Positions 1-6,120 of a stretch of 7,896 bases of DNA are shown one piece after another. The notes below the pieces were generated by a model. That model saw only the letters and a list, made by a program, of their open reading frames with translations, ran no database searches and was not told the DNA's origin. Positions within the stretch are counted from its first letter, which is position 1. Every line of letters starts with the position of its first letter. The position numbers were made by a program, and so were the translations under genes. The DNA comes from Cytophagales bacterium (GTDB lineage Bacteria > Bacteroidota > Bacteroidia > Cytophagales > Cytophagaceae). The DNA is taken from the NCBI GenBank assembly GCA_025360235.1, contig JANYCO010000358.1, positions 1 through 7,896 of the forward strand, given 5' to 3'.

Positions 1-440
1 GTTATATTGATAAAATTGAAAATCTAACAGTGCAACCTTACTATAAGGAAGCGAAATTTTTTCGTAATGGATTTGCTCCTGTAAAAACAATAACGAACAA
101 GTGGATTTTTGTAGATAAGCTGGGAAAGCCTGTTAATACTACTCAATACGATAGTTTTCAGGAAACTGAAAATGGAAAGTATATTGTTGTAAAAAATAAA
201 CGTTTTGGAATTACAGATTTAAAAGGGAAAGAGATCTTGTCTCCTAAATACGAGTTTGTCCAAGCGTGTAGTGATAGTTTGATCATAGTAAAAAAAGATG
301 GTAAGTATGGGGTAATGGATTACCAGGAAAATATTATTCTTTATTATCAGTATGATCAAGTGAATTATAACCCATATTCGGGAATTTTTTTTGTAAAGAG
401 TTGTGGAAGGAGTAGAAAGATATGTGTGAAAAAAAAATAG
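1..440 (+). CDS. WG-repeat (KWG) protein, C-terminal part; 5' end outside window
   Basis: The reading frame is open to the left edge (first full codon at base 3) and ends at TAG 438-440, so this is the last ~145 residues of a longer protein. A GTG at base 30 is possible, but nothing marks it as a real start because the same repeat pattern continues upstream of it. About four degenerate repeats of ~33-36 residues are visible, each built as aromatic/hydrophobic strand, then 'KW/RFG/KYG-I/V-D..GK.I..P.Y'. Clear copies are KWIFVDKLGKPV, RFGITDLKGKEI and KYGVMDYQENII. The last unit decays into a basic tail (CGRSRKICVKKK). This matches WG-repeat proteins, which are common in Bacteroidota, form beta-rich repeat domains and generally have no known enzymatic activity. 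Whether it is secreted cannot be judged without the N-terminus. It sits 39 bp upstream of the acyltransferase on the same strand, but a functional link to polysaccharide synthesis is not evident. Confidence 0.85.
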   Translation, partial: YIDKIENLTVQPYYKEAKFFRNGFAPVKTITNKWIFVDKLGKPVNTTQYDSFQETENGKYIVVKNKRFGITDLKGKEILSPKYEFVQACSDSLIIVKKDGKYGVMDYQENIILYYQYDQVNYNPYSGIFFVKSCGRSRKICVKKK

Positions 441-479
441 AATTAAATTATTGGAGGAAAATTTAACAAAATCTCTAAC

Positions 480-1528
480 ATGACTACAAAAAGAGAAACT
501 GACAGATCACCTGAATTAGACTCATTGAGAGGAATTGCCGCATTAATGGTTGTATTTTTCCATTTTACTATGGGAAGACCAGAGGCCGCATTTGGTCTTA
601 AATTGGGAACAACTGGAGTAGATTTATTTTTCATTATTAGTGGCTTTGTTATATTTATGAGTTTAAATAAAATAACAAATAGTATGGATTTTGTTATTAA
701 AAGGATTAGCAGATTATATCCTACCTATTGGGCCTCTGTCACTTTTTCATTTTTAATATTAACTAGTTTTACTATTTATAAAAATCAAGGTTTCGCCAAA
801 ATTGATTTAATAAAATATCTTGGCAATATGACTATGTTTCAGTATTATCTAAATATACCTGACCTTGAAGGTCCATATTGGACTATGATTATTGAAATGA
901 TTTTTTATATGGCGATTGTTTTTCTTTTTCAATTTAAATTACTTAAATACTTGAACATAATTGGAATAAGTCTATCTATATTATTTGTAATATTGGAATT
1001 CTTTTGGGCAGATGAAATATTAGTTGAAAAAATAGTTTGGTGGATACCTTTACTTCCATTTATCCCTTTATTTTTTGCGGGAATTATTTTTTACAAAATA
1101 TACAGAAATAAAAAAAGCAAATTCAAAATTACTCAATCATTTTGATATGTTTAATCTGTCAGACATTACTATTTAACTATTCAGGTAGGTCTCATCATTT
1201 TATAAATCAAATGGAATATTCTATAATGTTATTAATATATTTTACGCTTTTTATACTCTTTGTAAACAACAAATTAACTTTTATTGTTTCGAAAGGAACT
1301 GTCTTTCTTGGCAAAATATCTTTCGCATTATACTTGACTCACCAAACTATTTCTAGAGATTATATTATTCCAACACTTATGAATCATTTAAATATTAATT
1401 TCTGGGTCGCATCAATTGCTTTTGCTCTCCCGATTTCCATATTAATAGCATCATTTATAACATATTATATTGAGATACCGATGTGCAAACGAATGAAAGA
1501 AAAACTTCATAATATGCTTAATGTCTGA
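480..1528 (+). pseudogene. Acyltransferase-3 family (OafA/YrhL-like) membrane acyltransferase, frameshifted
   Basis: Members of this family are integral inner-membrane enzymes that O-acylate (often O-acetylate) surface polysaccharides. The first frame (480-1145, 221 residues) has the expected N-terminal landmarks: ELDSLRGIAAL with Arg17, the catalytic-type His28 in VVFFHF, GVDLFFIISGF (46-56), RISRLYPTYW (75-84) and YWTMIIEMIFY with Trp134 and Glu139. It then runs into TGA at 1143-1145. The second frame continues as C-terminal family sequence (FLGKISFALYLTHQ, then YYIEIP near the end) to TGA at 1526-1528. Joining the frames by a -1 shift at the A7 tract (1110-1116) gives ~349 residues, close to the family's usual length. 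The first product alone would lose its last few transmembrane helices. The start is ATG 480; a GGAGG at 453-457 lies ~22 bases upstream, too far for an ideal ribosome site. The break may be a real inactivating deletion, a phase-variable tract, recoding or a sequencing error. Confidence 0.85.
1110..1116 (+). other. A7 homopolymer, probable site of the -1 frameshift
   Basis: Seven consecutive A residues (preceded by T, followed by GC) lie where the two acyltransferase frames must join. The downstream frame is closed by TAA at 1109-1111 and open from 1112 onward, while the upstream frame closes at 1143-1145, so the switch must fall in 1112-1145. One extra A here (A8) would read ...N-K-K-K-Q-I-Q-N-Y-S-I-I-L... 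straight into the C-terminal half. The tract contains A-AAA-AAG, a sequence known for -1 slippage, but in the zero frame it is read as AAT AAA AAA AGC. It is therefore not positioned as the classical X-XXY-YYZ heptamer. Confidence 0.6.
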
Positions 1529-1573
1529 AATCAAAAAATAAGGTCTGTAATGGTTGGATTGGAGGGGACGAAT

Positions 1574-2665
1574 TTAACTTTCAATTAATTGGTTGAAATA
1601 TTTTAAATACCTGCTTTTTTGAGAATCCACTGAATAATTTTCCAACACTGTTTTTCTGCCGGCTTCCCCTATTTTCATTCTCAATTCAGTGTCTTCTATA
1701 AGCTTGGAAATTTTGTTTACCCACTCCTCTTTCTCGGATGCAAGGAAGCCGTTTTCACCATCTTGTATAATTAACTTATTAACTCCGACAGGAGACATGA
1801 TTGTCGGAATCCCTAAGGCCATGTACTGAAGGCCTTTCAATCCACATTTACCCTTAGACCATTCATCATCGGGCAACGGCATAATACCAATGTCAATAAA
1901 AGACAATTCTTTAATTTCATCTTGTTTATTCCAGGCAATCCCTTTTATTCCTAATTCTTCGTTTGTATAGTTCCCATCGCCAATTACTTTAAATGTCACT
2001 CTATCCTGATATTTATTTTTAATGCTCTTTAAAGCAGGAAGCGCCAGAGTAAAATGATCAATTGTTGAGAAACTCCCACTCCATCCTATGCAGATTATAC
2101 CTGAGTTTTTTTTTTCAGAACCTGACTGATATTCATGAATATCAATAGTGGTAGGGATGATAACTATATTTTTATTAAAAGAAGCGGCATAATCAGCAAG
2201 GTATTGATTACCTGCAAAAATCATATCCGACATCTTAATTATTTTAGAAGTCTTAGAGGGATTCTTTAACCATAATAAATTCTTATTGGCAGAACGATCT
2301 GTTTTTTGAAGAAGCCATACGGAATCATCAAAATCAAAAATAAGTTTCGCTGAGGACCACGAGAACAACCGTTCAAACAAAGTACTCCCGGTAATAAACG
2401 CTTCTCTTTGTATAAAGATTATATCATAGCGACCACTTGTAAGAACATCTTTAAGACGTATAAAAATTGACTTTATAAGGATTAATGCTTTTTTTAAATA
2501 ATTGCCTTTACTATAAAAATATTTGTCATCTTTTTCGGATATCAGAAAGGAGAAACTGCATTCGTATCCATTTTGATTCAAATAAGAAAAATATTGTTCA
2601 AACCTGAATCTTTGTCCTGGTGACCTATCTAGTCTATGGGCTGCTATAAATAATATTTTTTTCAT
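1574..2665 (-). CDS. GT4-like (GT-B fold) glycosyltransferase
   Basis: Predicted cytoplasmic glycosyltransferase that would add a sugar from a nucleotide donor to a growing polysaccharide or lipid-linked intermediate; donor and acceptor cannot be told. I start it at ATG 2665 (363 residues, MKKILFIAAHR) because that ATG overlaps the upstream epimerase stop as TAATG. A GTG at 2680 would add five residues but is the weaker choice. The N-terminal Rossmann-like domain starts with KKILFIAAHR and contains LIFDFDDSVWLL (FDFDD at 110-114), typical of one Bacteroidota subgroup. The C-terminal domain begins near IGWSGS (193-198) and holds the donor-site region KGKCGLKGLQYMALGIP (from residue 271) and GENGFL. 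The usual E-x7-E of GT4 enzymes is not seen there: its second Glu position appears to be Gln (LQYMALG for the common LEAMA.G). No membrane segment or signal peptide is evident. It is the second gene of a two-gene unit. Confidence 0.87.
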   Translation of the reverse strand: MKKILFIAAHRLDRSPGQRFRFEQYFSYLNQNGYECSFSFLISEKDDKYFYSKGNYLKKALILIKSIFIRLKDVLTSGRYDIIFIQREAFITGSTLFERLFSWSSAKLIFDFDDSVWLLQKTDRSANKNLLWLKNPSKTSKIIKMSDMIFAGNQYLADYAASFNKNIVIIPTTIDIHEYQSGSEKKNSGIICIGWSGSFSTIDHFTLALPALKSIKNKYQDRVTFKVIGDGNYTNEELGIKGIAWNKQDEIKELSFIDIGIMPLPDDEWSKGKCGLKGLQYMALGIPTIMSPVGVNKLIIQDGENGFLASEKEEWVNKISKLIEDTELRMKIGEAGRKTVLENYSVDSQKSRYLKYFNQLIES

Positions 2666-3660
2666 TACTTTTCTAGCCACACAGGAGGAAGTTTTTCAAG
2701 AATTTCAATATTTTTAAAAGTTACACTTTTTTTAACTCCAGTGACTTTTGCCCAATTTGCCATTTTTATTAATCCTTCAGAAAGAGAAAATTTCAATTTT
2801 GATCCGAACGCTGTATGCGATTTTGTATGATCCGCATAAGCATGAACGACTTCATTGCGCGCCTCTACATGTCTGATTTCCCCTTTTATTCCCATAGCAT
2901 CCATTACCGTTGTGGCTAATTCATTTACAGAGTAATCTTTATCAGCTCCAATATTAAAGATTTGATTGTAAGCTTCTTTTGTATTTACTGAATTTGCTAT
3001 ATGAGGAGCTACATCACCTATATAACTAAAAGCCCTTGTTTGTTTACCATCACCAAATATTGTCAGAGGTTTATTCTGCATAAGTTGATTCATAAATATT
3101 CCAACAACATTACGGTATTTATCTCCCAGGTTTTGATATTCTCCATATACGTTGTGAGGACGGAAGATTATGTAATTTAATCCAAACATTTCATGAGATG
3201 TTTTTAGGTCCATTTCTACGGCGTATTTGGCAATACCATAAGGATCTTCCGGGCAAGGAGTCATGCTTTCTTTCATTGGAGGAGGCAGTGCTCCATATAC
3301 TGCTATAGAAGAAGTAAATACAAAGCATTCAACCTTATGCTTTATAGACTCATTTATTAAATTAACACTTCCAATTAAATTGTTATTATAATTAAACCTT
3401 TTAATGAAATGGCTAAGTCCCTCCGCTGCATACGCAGCTAAATGATATACGTAATTGAAGTTGTATTCTGTAAATAGTTTTTCAAGAAGGATGTGGTCCG
3501 TAATTGAGCCTTCAATAAAGATGGCTGCACTTGGTAAGTTTTCTTTAAATCCTCCACTCAAATCATCTAAAACGACGACTTTATGTCCCAGAGTAAGTAA
3601 TTCTCTTGTAACATGGGCTCCTATAAATCCCGCTCCTCCAGTAACTAATGATATCTTCAT
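2665..3660 (-). CDS. NAD-dependent epimerase/dehydratase (extended SDR; UDP-sugar 4-epimerase-like)
   Basis: Predicted cytoplasmic enzyme that interconverts a nucleotide sugar, most likely a UDP-hexose or UDP-hexuronate, feeding the neighbouring glycosyltransferases. At 331 residues it has normal length for the family. The NAD-binding GxxGxxG is at Gly8/Gly11/Gly14 (TGGAGFIGAHV). Asp32-Asp33 after the second strand should bind the adenosine ribose. The catalytic set is complete: Ser118 in SSIAVYG, Tyr141 and Lys145 in PYGIAK. The substrate-side motif GDGKQTRAFSYIGD starts at residue 203. The start at ATG 3660 gives the N-terminal strand directly before the glycine motif, which is the expected beginning. 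The start lies behind an A/T-rich leader with no clear Shine-Dalgarno site. The stop TAA shares one base with the ATG of the downstream glycosyltransferase, implying translational coupling. The exact sugar specificity (Glc/Gal, GlcNAc/GalNAc or uronate) cannot be read from the sequence. Confidence 0.92.
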   Translation of the reverse strand: MKISLVTGGAGFIGAHVTRELLTLGHKVVVLDDLSGGFKENLPSAAIFIEGSITDHILLEKLFTEYNFNYVYHLAAYAAEGLSHFIKRFNYNNNLIGSVNLINESIKHKVECFVFTSSIAVYGALPPPMKESMTPCPEDPYGIAKYAVEMDLKTSHEMFGLNYIIFRPHNVYGEYQNLGDKYRNVVGIFMNQLMQNKPLTIFGDGKQTRAFSYIGDVAPHIANSVNTKEAYNQIFNIGADKDYSVNELATTVMDAMGIKGEIRHVEARNEVVHAYADHTKSHTAFGSKLKFSLSEGLIKMANWAKVTGVKKSVTFKNIEILEKLPPVWLEK

Positions 3661-3688
3661 TTGATTTTTTTTAAACGCCTGTCTTTAC

Positions 3689-3704
3689 AATATTAATTAA
3701 TATT
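3689..3704. repeat. Perfect 16-bp palindrome AATATTAATTAATATT
   Basis: The sequence equals its own reverse complement over 16 bases. It lies between the candidate -7 box (3715-3722, minus strand) and the epimerase ATG (3660), about where the 5' leader would be. Its position could suit an operator or a weak leader hairpin, but composition is pure A/T, so chance in an A/T-rich spacer is a serious alternative. Confidence 0.45.
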
Positions 3705-3714
3705 TAACTGCTGA

Positions 3715-3722
3715 CAAATATA
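3715..3722 (-). promoter_or_regulatory. Candidate Bacteroidota -7 promoter box (TATATTTG) for the epimerase
   Basis: Read on the minus strand, this is TATATTTG, matching TAnnTTTG. Transcription from it would give a leader of about 45-50 bases before the ATG at 3660. No well-placed -33 box supports it, so it rests on a single motif. Confidence 0.3.
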
Positions 3723-3840
3723 TTTTTTTACATAGGGTCTGATATAAGTTAAGGATAAGGTTGTCAAATAGTTATATATTAAGCTCTTGTTCCAATGCAT
3801 AAAATACTACTATAGAGAATAAAGGTTTGCAGATTTCTAA

Positions 3841-4608
3841 CTATTTTTTTCGAAGCGTAAACATGAAGTCCGAACTAAACAACGAGAGTAATCGAGGACT
3901 TCCGGAGAAAAATTTTTCTGTTAGCTTTGCAACAAATACAGAAAATCGTGGGAGTGTGTTGCTAAGTATAATTGGTGCCTGATTAAGATAGAACAAGTTT
4001 TCGATTTCGAATTTTTCTTTGATGATTTCTTCCGCTTCTTTTTTCGTATAAAAATTTAGTTTGATATCCTGAGAAATTACTTTTTTGGCTTTGCTAAAAA
4101 AAAGCCTAATTACTTTTTTAAATATTTTTATCTGGATAGTATTTAAACTTGTTTTATTGCTAAAAGAGACCACGCATCTTCCCCCTTTTTCTAAATTTTT
4201 ATAGATGTATTCTATATGCTGAAGCCATTCTTCTTTGCTCATATAGGTGGTTACTCCTAATAAATAAATATAATTAAAGGATTGTTCAGGAAGCTTGATG
4301 TCATTCGTTCTTCCAATAAACTGCTTTTCCTTTGGGATATTACTTTCTTTCAACATTTCACCAGATACATCAATTGCATAATAATTGTACCCGGAGAAAT
4401 TTTCTTTTATATAGTCGTATAAGCTTCCTGTACCGGCTCCTATATCTAAAATGCGTTGGTTGTTAAAATCAAAATTCTGAACCGCACGCTCTAGTCTTTG
4501 ATTGAAAAAGTAGGAATAAAAAGGGTTTACAGTTTTATATCTTTTTTTATAGTTAAAGGCAATTGAATCAAAAAATGTGATGACTTTTTCCTCTTGCTCA
4601 TGCTCCAT
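3841..4608 (-). CDS. Class I SAM-dependent methyltransferase
   Basis: Predicted soluble methyltransferase of 255 residues that would transfer a methyl group from S-adenosylmethionine. Motif I is clear (ILDIGAGTGSLYDY, residues 53-66, with Asp55, Gly57, Gly59 and Gly61). The acidic residue closing the second strand is Asp80 in YYAIDVSGEML. The motif IV region is LPEQSFNYIYLLGV (106-119). An LEKGGRCVVSFSN segment fits the later strand of the fold. The N-terminal FFDSIAFNYKKRY resembles the substrate-side cap of many small-molecule methyltransferases. The substrate cannot be read: sugar O-methylation is a guess from the neighbours, and quinone-type or other small substrates are possible. It is separated by 180 and 172 bp from the genes on either side, so it probably has its own promoter and is less tightly tied to the locus. 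It ends with a basic tail at TAG 3841-3843. Confidence 0.87.
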   Translation of the reverse strand: MEHEQEEKVITFFDSIAFNYKKRYKTVNPFYSYFFNQRLERAVQNFDFNNQRILDIGAGTGSLYDYIKENFSGYNYYAIDVSGEMLKESNIPKEKQFIGRTNDIKLPEQSFNYIYLLGVTTYMSKEEWLQHIEYIYKNLEKGGRCVVSFSNKTSLNTIQIKIFKKVIRLFFSKAKKVISQDIKLNFYTKKEAEEIIKEKFEIENLFYLNQAPIILSNTLPRFSVFVAKLTEKFFSGSPRLLSLFSSDFMFTLRKK

Positions 4609-4697
4609 ATAGCTATATTTATAATTATTTTACAAAATATAAATATTAAATCGAAAAACCCTAAAAAGTTGCTAAAACTAGAGACTAAGGTTGAATT

Positions 4698-4720
4698 AAT
4701 TACAAATAATTACAAATAAT
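4698..4720. repeat. Short tandem repeat of TACAAATAAT (2.3 copies)
   Basis: Two exact copies of the 10-mer TACAAATAAT occupy 4701-4710 and 4711-4720, preceded by a further AAT in phase. They lie in the 172-bp spacer (4609-4780) between the divergent methyltransferase and membrane-protein starts. The 10-bp period is close to one helical turn, so each copy would face the same side of the DNA. The repeat could be a small tandem binding site or a replication-slippage product. Confidence 0.5.
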
Positions 4721-4744
4721 TTATTATAATTCACCGTTTTAACT

Positions 4745-4752
4745 TATTTTTG
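4745..4752 (+). promoter_or_regulatory. Candidate -7 box (TATTTTTG) for the membrane-protein gene
   Basis: TATTTTTG matches TAnnTTTG and lies 28 bases before the ATG at 4781, which would give a short leader of roughly 20 bases. No clear -33 TTTG lies about 20 bases upstream, so support is weak. The other half of this divergent spacer shows only a near match for the methyltransferase on the minus strand (TATATTTTG, 4633-4641, one base too long). Confidence 0.25.
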
Positions 4753-4780
4753 ATCTTCTGTATATTCCATTCATTTTAAT

Positions 4781-6106
4781 ATGGTTAATCTTAGCCCCTA
4801 CGATTTTGTAATAACCCCTATCTACTTTTTTTTCCTTTATTTATTTTTCCTTATAGGATCCAGTAAATACAGGAAGGAGCCTCTGTATAAAAAATATTTC
4901 GTCCGTTCTTTTTTATTTAGAATATTGGGAGGTTTAAGTTTTGCTCTTATTTATTTATTTTATTACGATGGAGGTGATACCATAAATTATTTTATTGACA
5001 GTAAAATGATTACAGAAATTCTATACGATCACCCTCTTGATGGGTTAGTGCTTATTTTCTCAAATCAAACTATTACAAGGGCTGTATACCCTCAATATGT
5101 TGGTGTAATGGTATTCCCTGGTGATCCTTCTGCTTTAATTGTCAGTAAAATGGCTGCACTTTTTAATGTAGTTACATTTAATTCATTTTTATGTGATACC
5201 ATTTTGTTTTCCTTATTTGGTTTTTGGGGGAGTTGGAGATTATTTTTAACGATGGCCAGAATATACCCTACAATTACCAGGCAAATTGGTACAGCTTGTT
5301 TATTTATTCCTTCTGTCTTTTTTTGGGGCAGTGGAATAATGAAGGACACCCTTTGTATAGCCTTAATATGTTATATAGTTAGTATTACTCTCGAAATAAC
5401 AGTTTTTAAGGAACGGTCTCCGTGGAAAATAATAATGCTGGTTATATACTGCTATTTGTTGATTGGGATTAAGATATACATATTTATGTGCCTTACTATA
5501 CCTATACTTATTTTGGTAATATTGTCCCTCACCAAAAGGATTAAAAGCCTGGCTTGGAAAATTATTGTATACCCAATATTAATTCCAATCGGTTTTGCAA
5601 TTGGATATTATGTGATCGATGTAGTATCGGAAGATAATGCTAAATATGACCTTGACAAAATTGAGCAGACATCAAAAATTACGAGGTTCTATATAGATAA
5701 AATGACCAAAAAAACGGATGGTTCATCCTACGATATAGGGAACGTCGAATTTACTATTACGAATATTCCATTACTATTTACAAGATCTTTTATAGTAACT
5801 TTTTACAGGCCGTATTTATGGGAAATCAGAAACCCTTTGATGATTTTGTCTTCTCTTGAAGGGATTTTTTTTATGTATCTATCCTATAGTTTAATAAAAG
5901 TACTTTTTAAGTCTAAGAAAAAAATGGTCTTTACTCCTTTCGTGATTTTTTGTATCATCTTTGTAGTTATATTTTCCTTTATTGTAGGAGTAACCTCTGC
6001 TAATTTCGGGACCCTGGCAAGATATAAAATCCCGCTACTTCCTTTTTTTGTAATTGTTATTTACATTTTAATTCATCAGGCCAAATCAAAGTATGATAAT
6101 ATTTAG
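4781..6106 (+). CDS. Polytopic membrane protein of unassigned function (possible polymerase or GT-C-like)
   Basis: A 441-residue inner-membrane protein with roughly ten hydrophobic segments, including those near 9-26, 44-62, 138-156, 168-184, 190-208, 217-250, 261-281, 353-375, 383-404 and 417-432. I do not recognise it as a named family. Conspicuous features are an acidic first loop (YYDGGDTINYF, Asp63 and Asp66), a PSVFFWGSGIMKD stretch (177-189), a hydrophilic loop at ~283-325, a YRPYLWEIRNP segment (342-352) and NFGTLARYKIPLLPFF (408-423). The first-loop acidic motif recalls the catalytic Asp/Glu loop of GT-C transferases, and the context suits an O-unit polymerase (Wzy-like) or lipid-linked sugar transferase, but neither is proven. 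The start ATG 4781 directly precedes the first hydrophobic stretch. It stands alone on the + strand, divergent from the methyltransferase and ending 3 bp before the convergent GT-C gene. Confidence 0.8.
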   Translation: MVNLSPYDFVITPIYFFFLYLFFLIGSSKYRKEPLYKKYFVRSFLFRILGGLSFALIYLFYYDGGDTINYFIDSKMITEILYDHPLDGLVLIFSNQTITRAVYPQYVGVMVFPGDPSALIVSKMAALFNVVTFNSFLCDTILFSLFGFWGSWRLFLTMARIYPTITRQIGTACLFIPSVFFWGSGIMKDTLCIALICYIVSITLEITVFKERSPWKIIMLVIYCYLLIGIKIYIFMCLTIPILILVILSLTKRIKSLAWKIIVYPILIPIGFAIGYYVIDVVSEDNAKYDLDKIEQTSKITRFYIDKMTKKTDGSSYDIGNVEFTITNIPLLFTRSFIVTFYRPYLWEIRNPLMILSSLEGIFFMYLSYSLIKVLFKSKKKMVFTPFVIFCIIFVVIFSFIVGVTSANFGTLARYKIPLLPFFVIVIYILIHQAKSKYDNI

Positions 6107-6120
6107 GAGTTATCTTTTTT
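6095..6120 (+). terminator. Weak candidate terminator between convergent genes
   Basis: GATAA (6095-6099) can pair with TTATC (6110-6114) across a 10-base loop, followed by six T at 6115-6120. The stem is short and A/T-rich, and it overlaps both stop codons in the 3-bp gap, so it is at best a marginal intrinsic terminator for the + strand gene. Confidence 0.25.

Larger units (their letters stand above)
3661..3840. promoter_or_regulatory. 180-bp A/T-rich spacer upstream of the epimerase-glycosyltransferase unit
   Basis: No convincing reading frame lies here. On the minus strand it separates the end of the methyltransferase (3841) from the epimerase start (3660). It holds a minus-strand TATATTTG (bases 3715-3722), a match to the Bacteroidota -7 consensus TAnnTTTG, and a perfect 16-bp palindrome at 3689-3704. 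No clear -33 TTTG at the right distance from that box was found. A TTTG on the minus strand at 3765-3768 instead precedes a poorer -7 match (TATATCAG, 3739-3746) by 18 bp. No strong terminator hairpin after the methyltransferase was seen. Confidence 0.4.

Noticed and set aside
443..634. Minus-strand 63-residue open frame over the start of the acyltransferase
   Set aside because: It is antisense to clear acyltransferase motifs and shows no domain or start context of its own.
1110..1117. Classical programmed -1 heptamer A-AAA-AAG
   Set aside because: In the zero frame the tract is read AAT AAA AAA AGC, so the heptamer is out of register, and I saw no clear stimulatory hairpin just downstream. 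Recoding remains possible but is not the leading explanation.
1142..1528. A separate 128-residue gene starting at TTG 1142, overlapping the upstream stop
   Set aside because: Its sequence is the C-terminal half of the acyltransferase, and the frame is already open from 1112, so it is a frameshifted continuation rather than an independent gene. Coupled re-initiation at TTG cannot be excluded but would give a protein lacking the catalytic His.
1579..1598. Inverted repeat TTTCAA...TTGAAA as a terminator between convergent genes
   Set aside because: It lies inside the end of the glycosyltransferase coding region, has a 6-bp A/T-rich stem and no T tract after it in either direction.
3455..3664. 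Plus-strand 69-residue open frame
   Set aside because: It is antisense to the N-terminal NAD-binding domain of the epimerase.
5092..5349. Minus-strand 85-residue open frame
   Set aside because: It lies within the 441-residue membrane-protein gene on the opposite strand and has no recognisable features.
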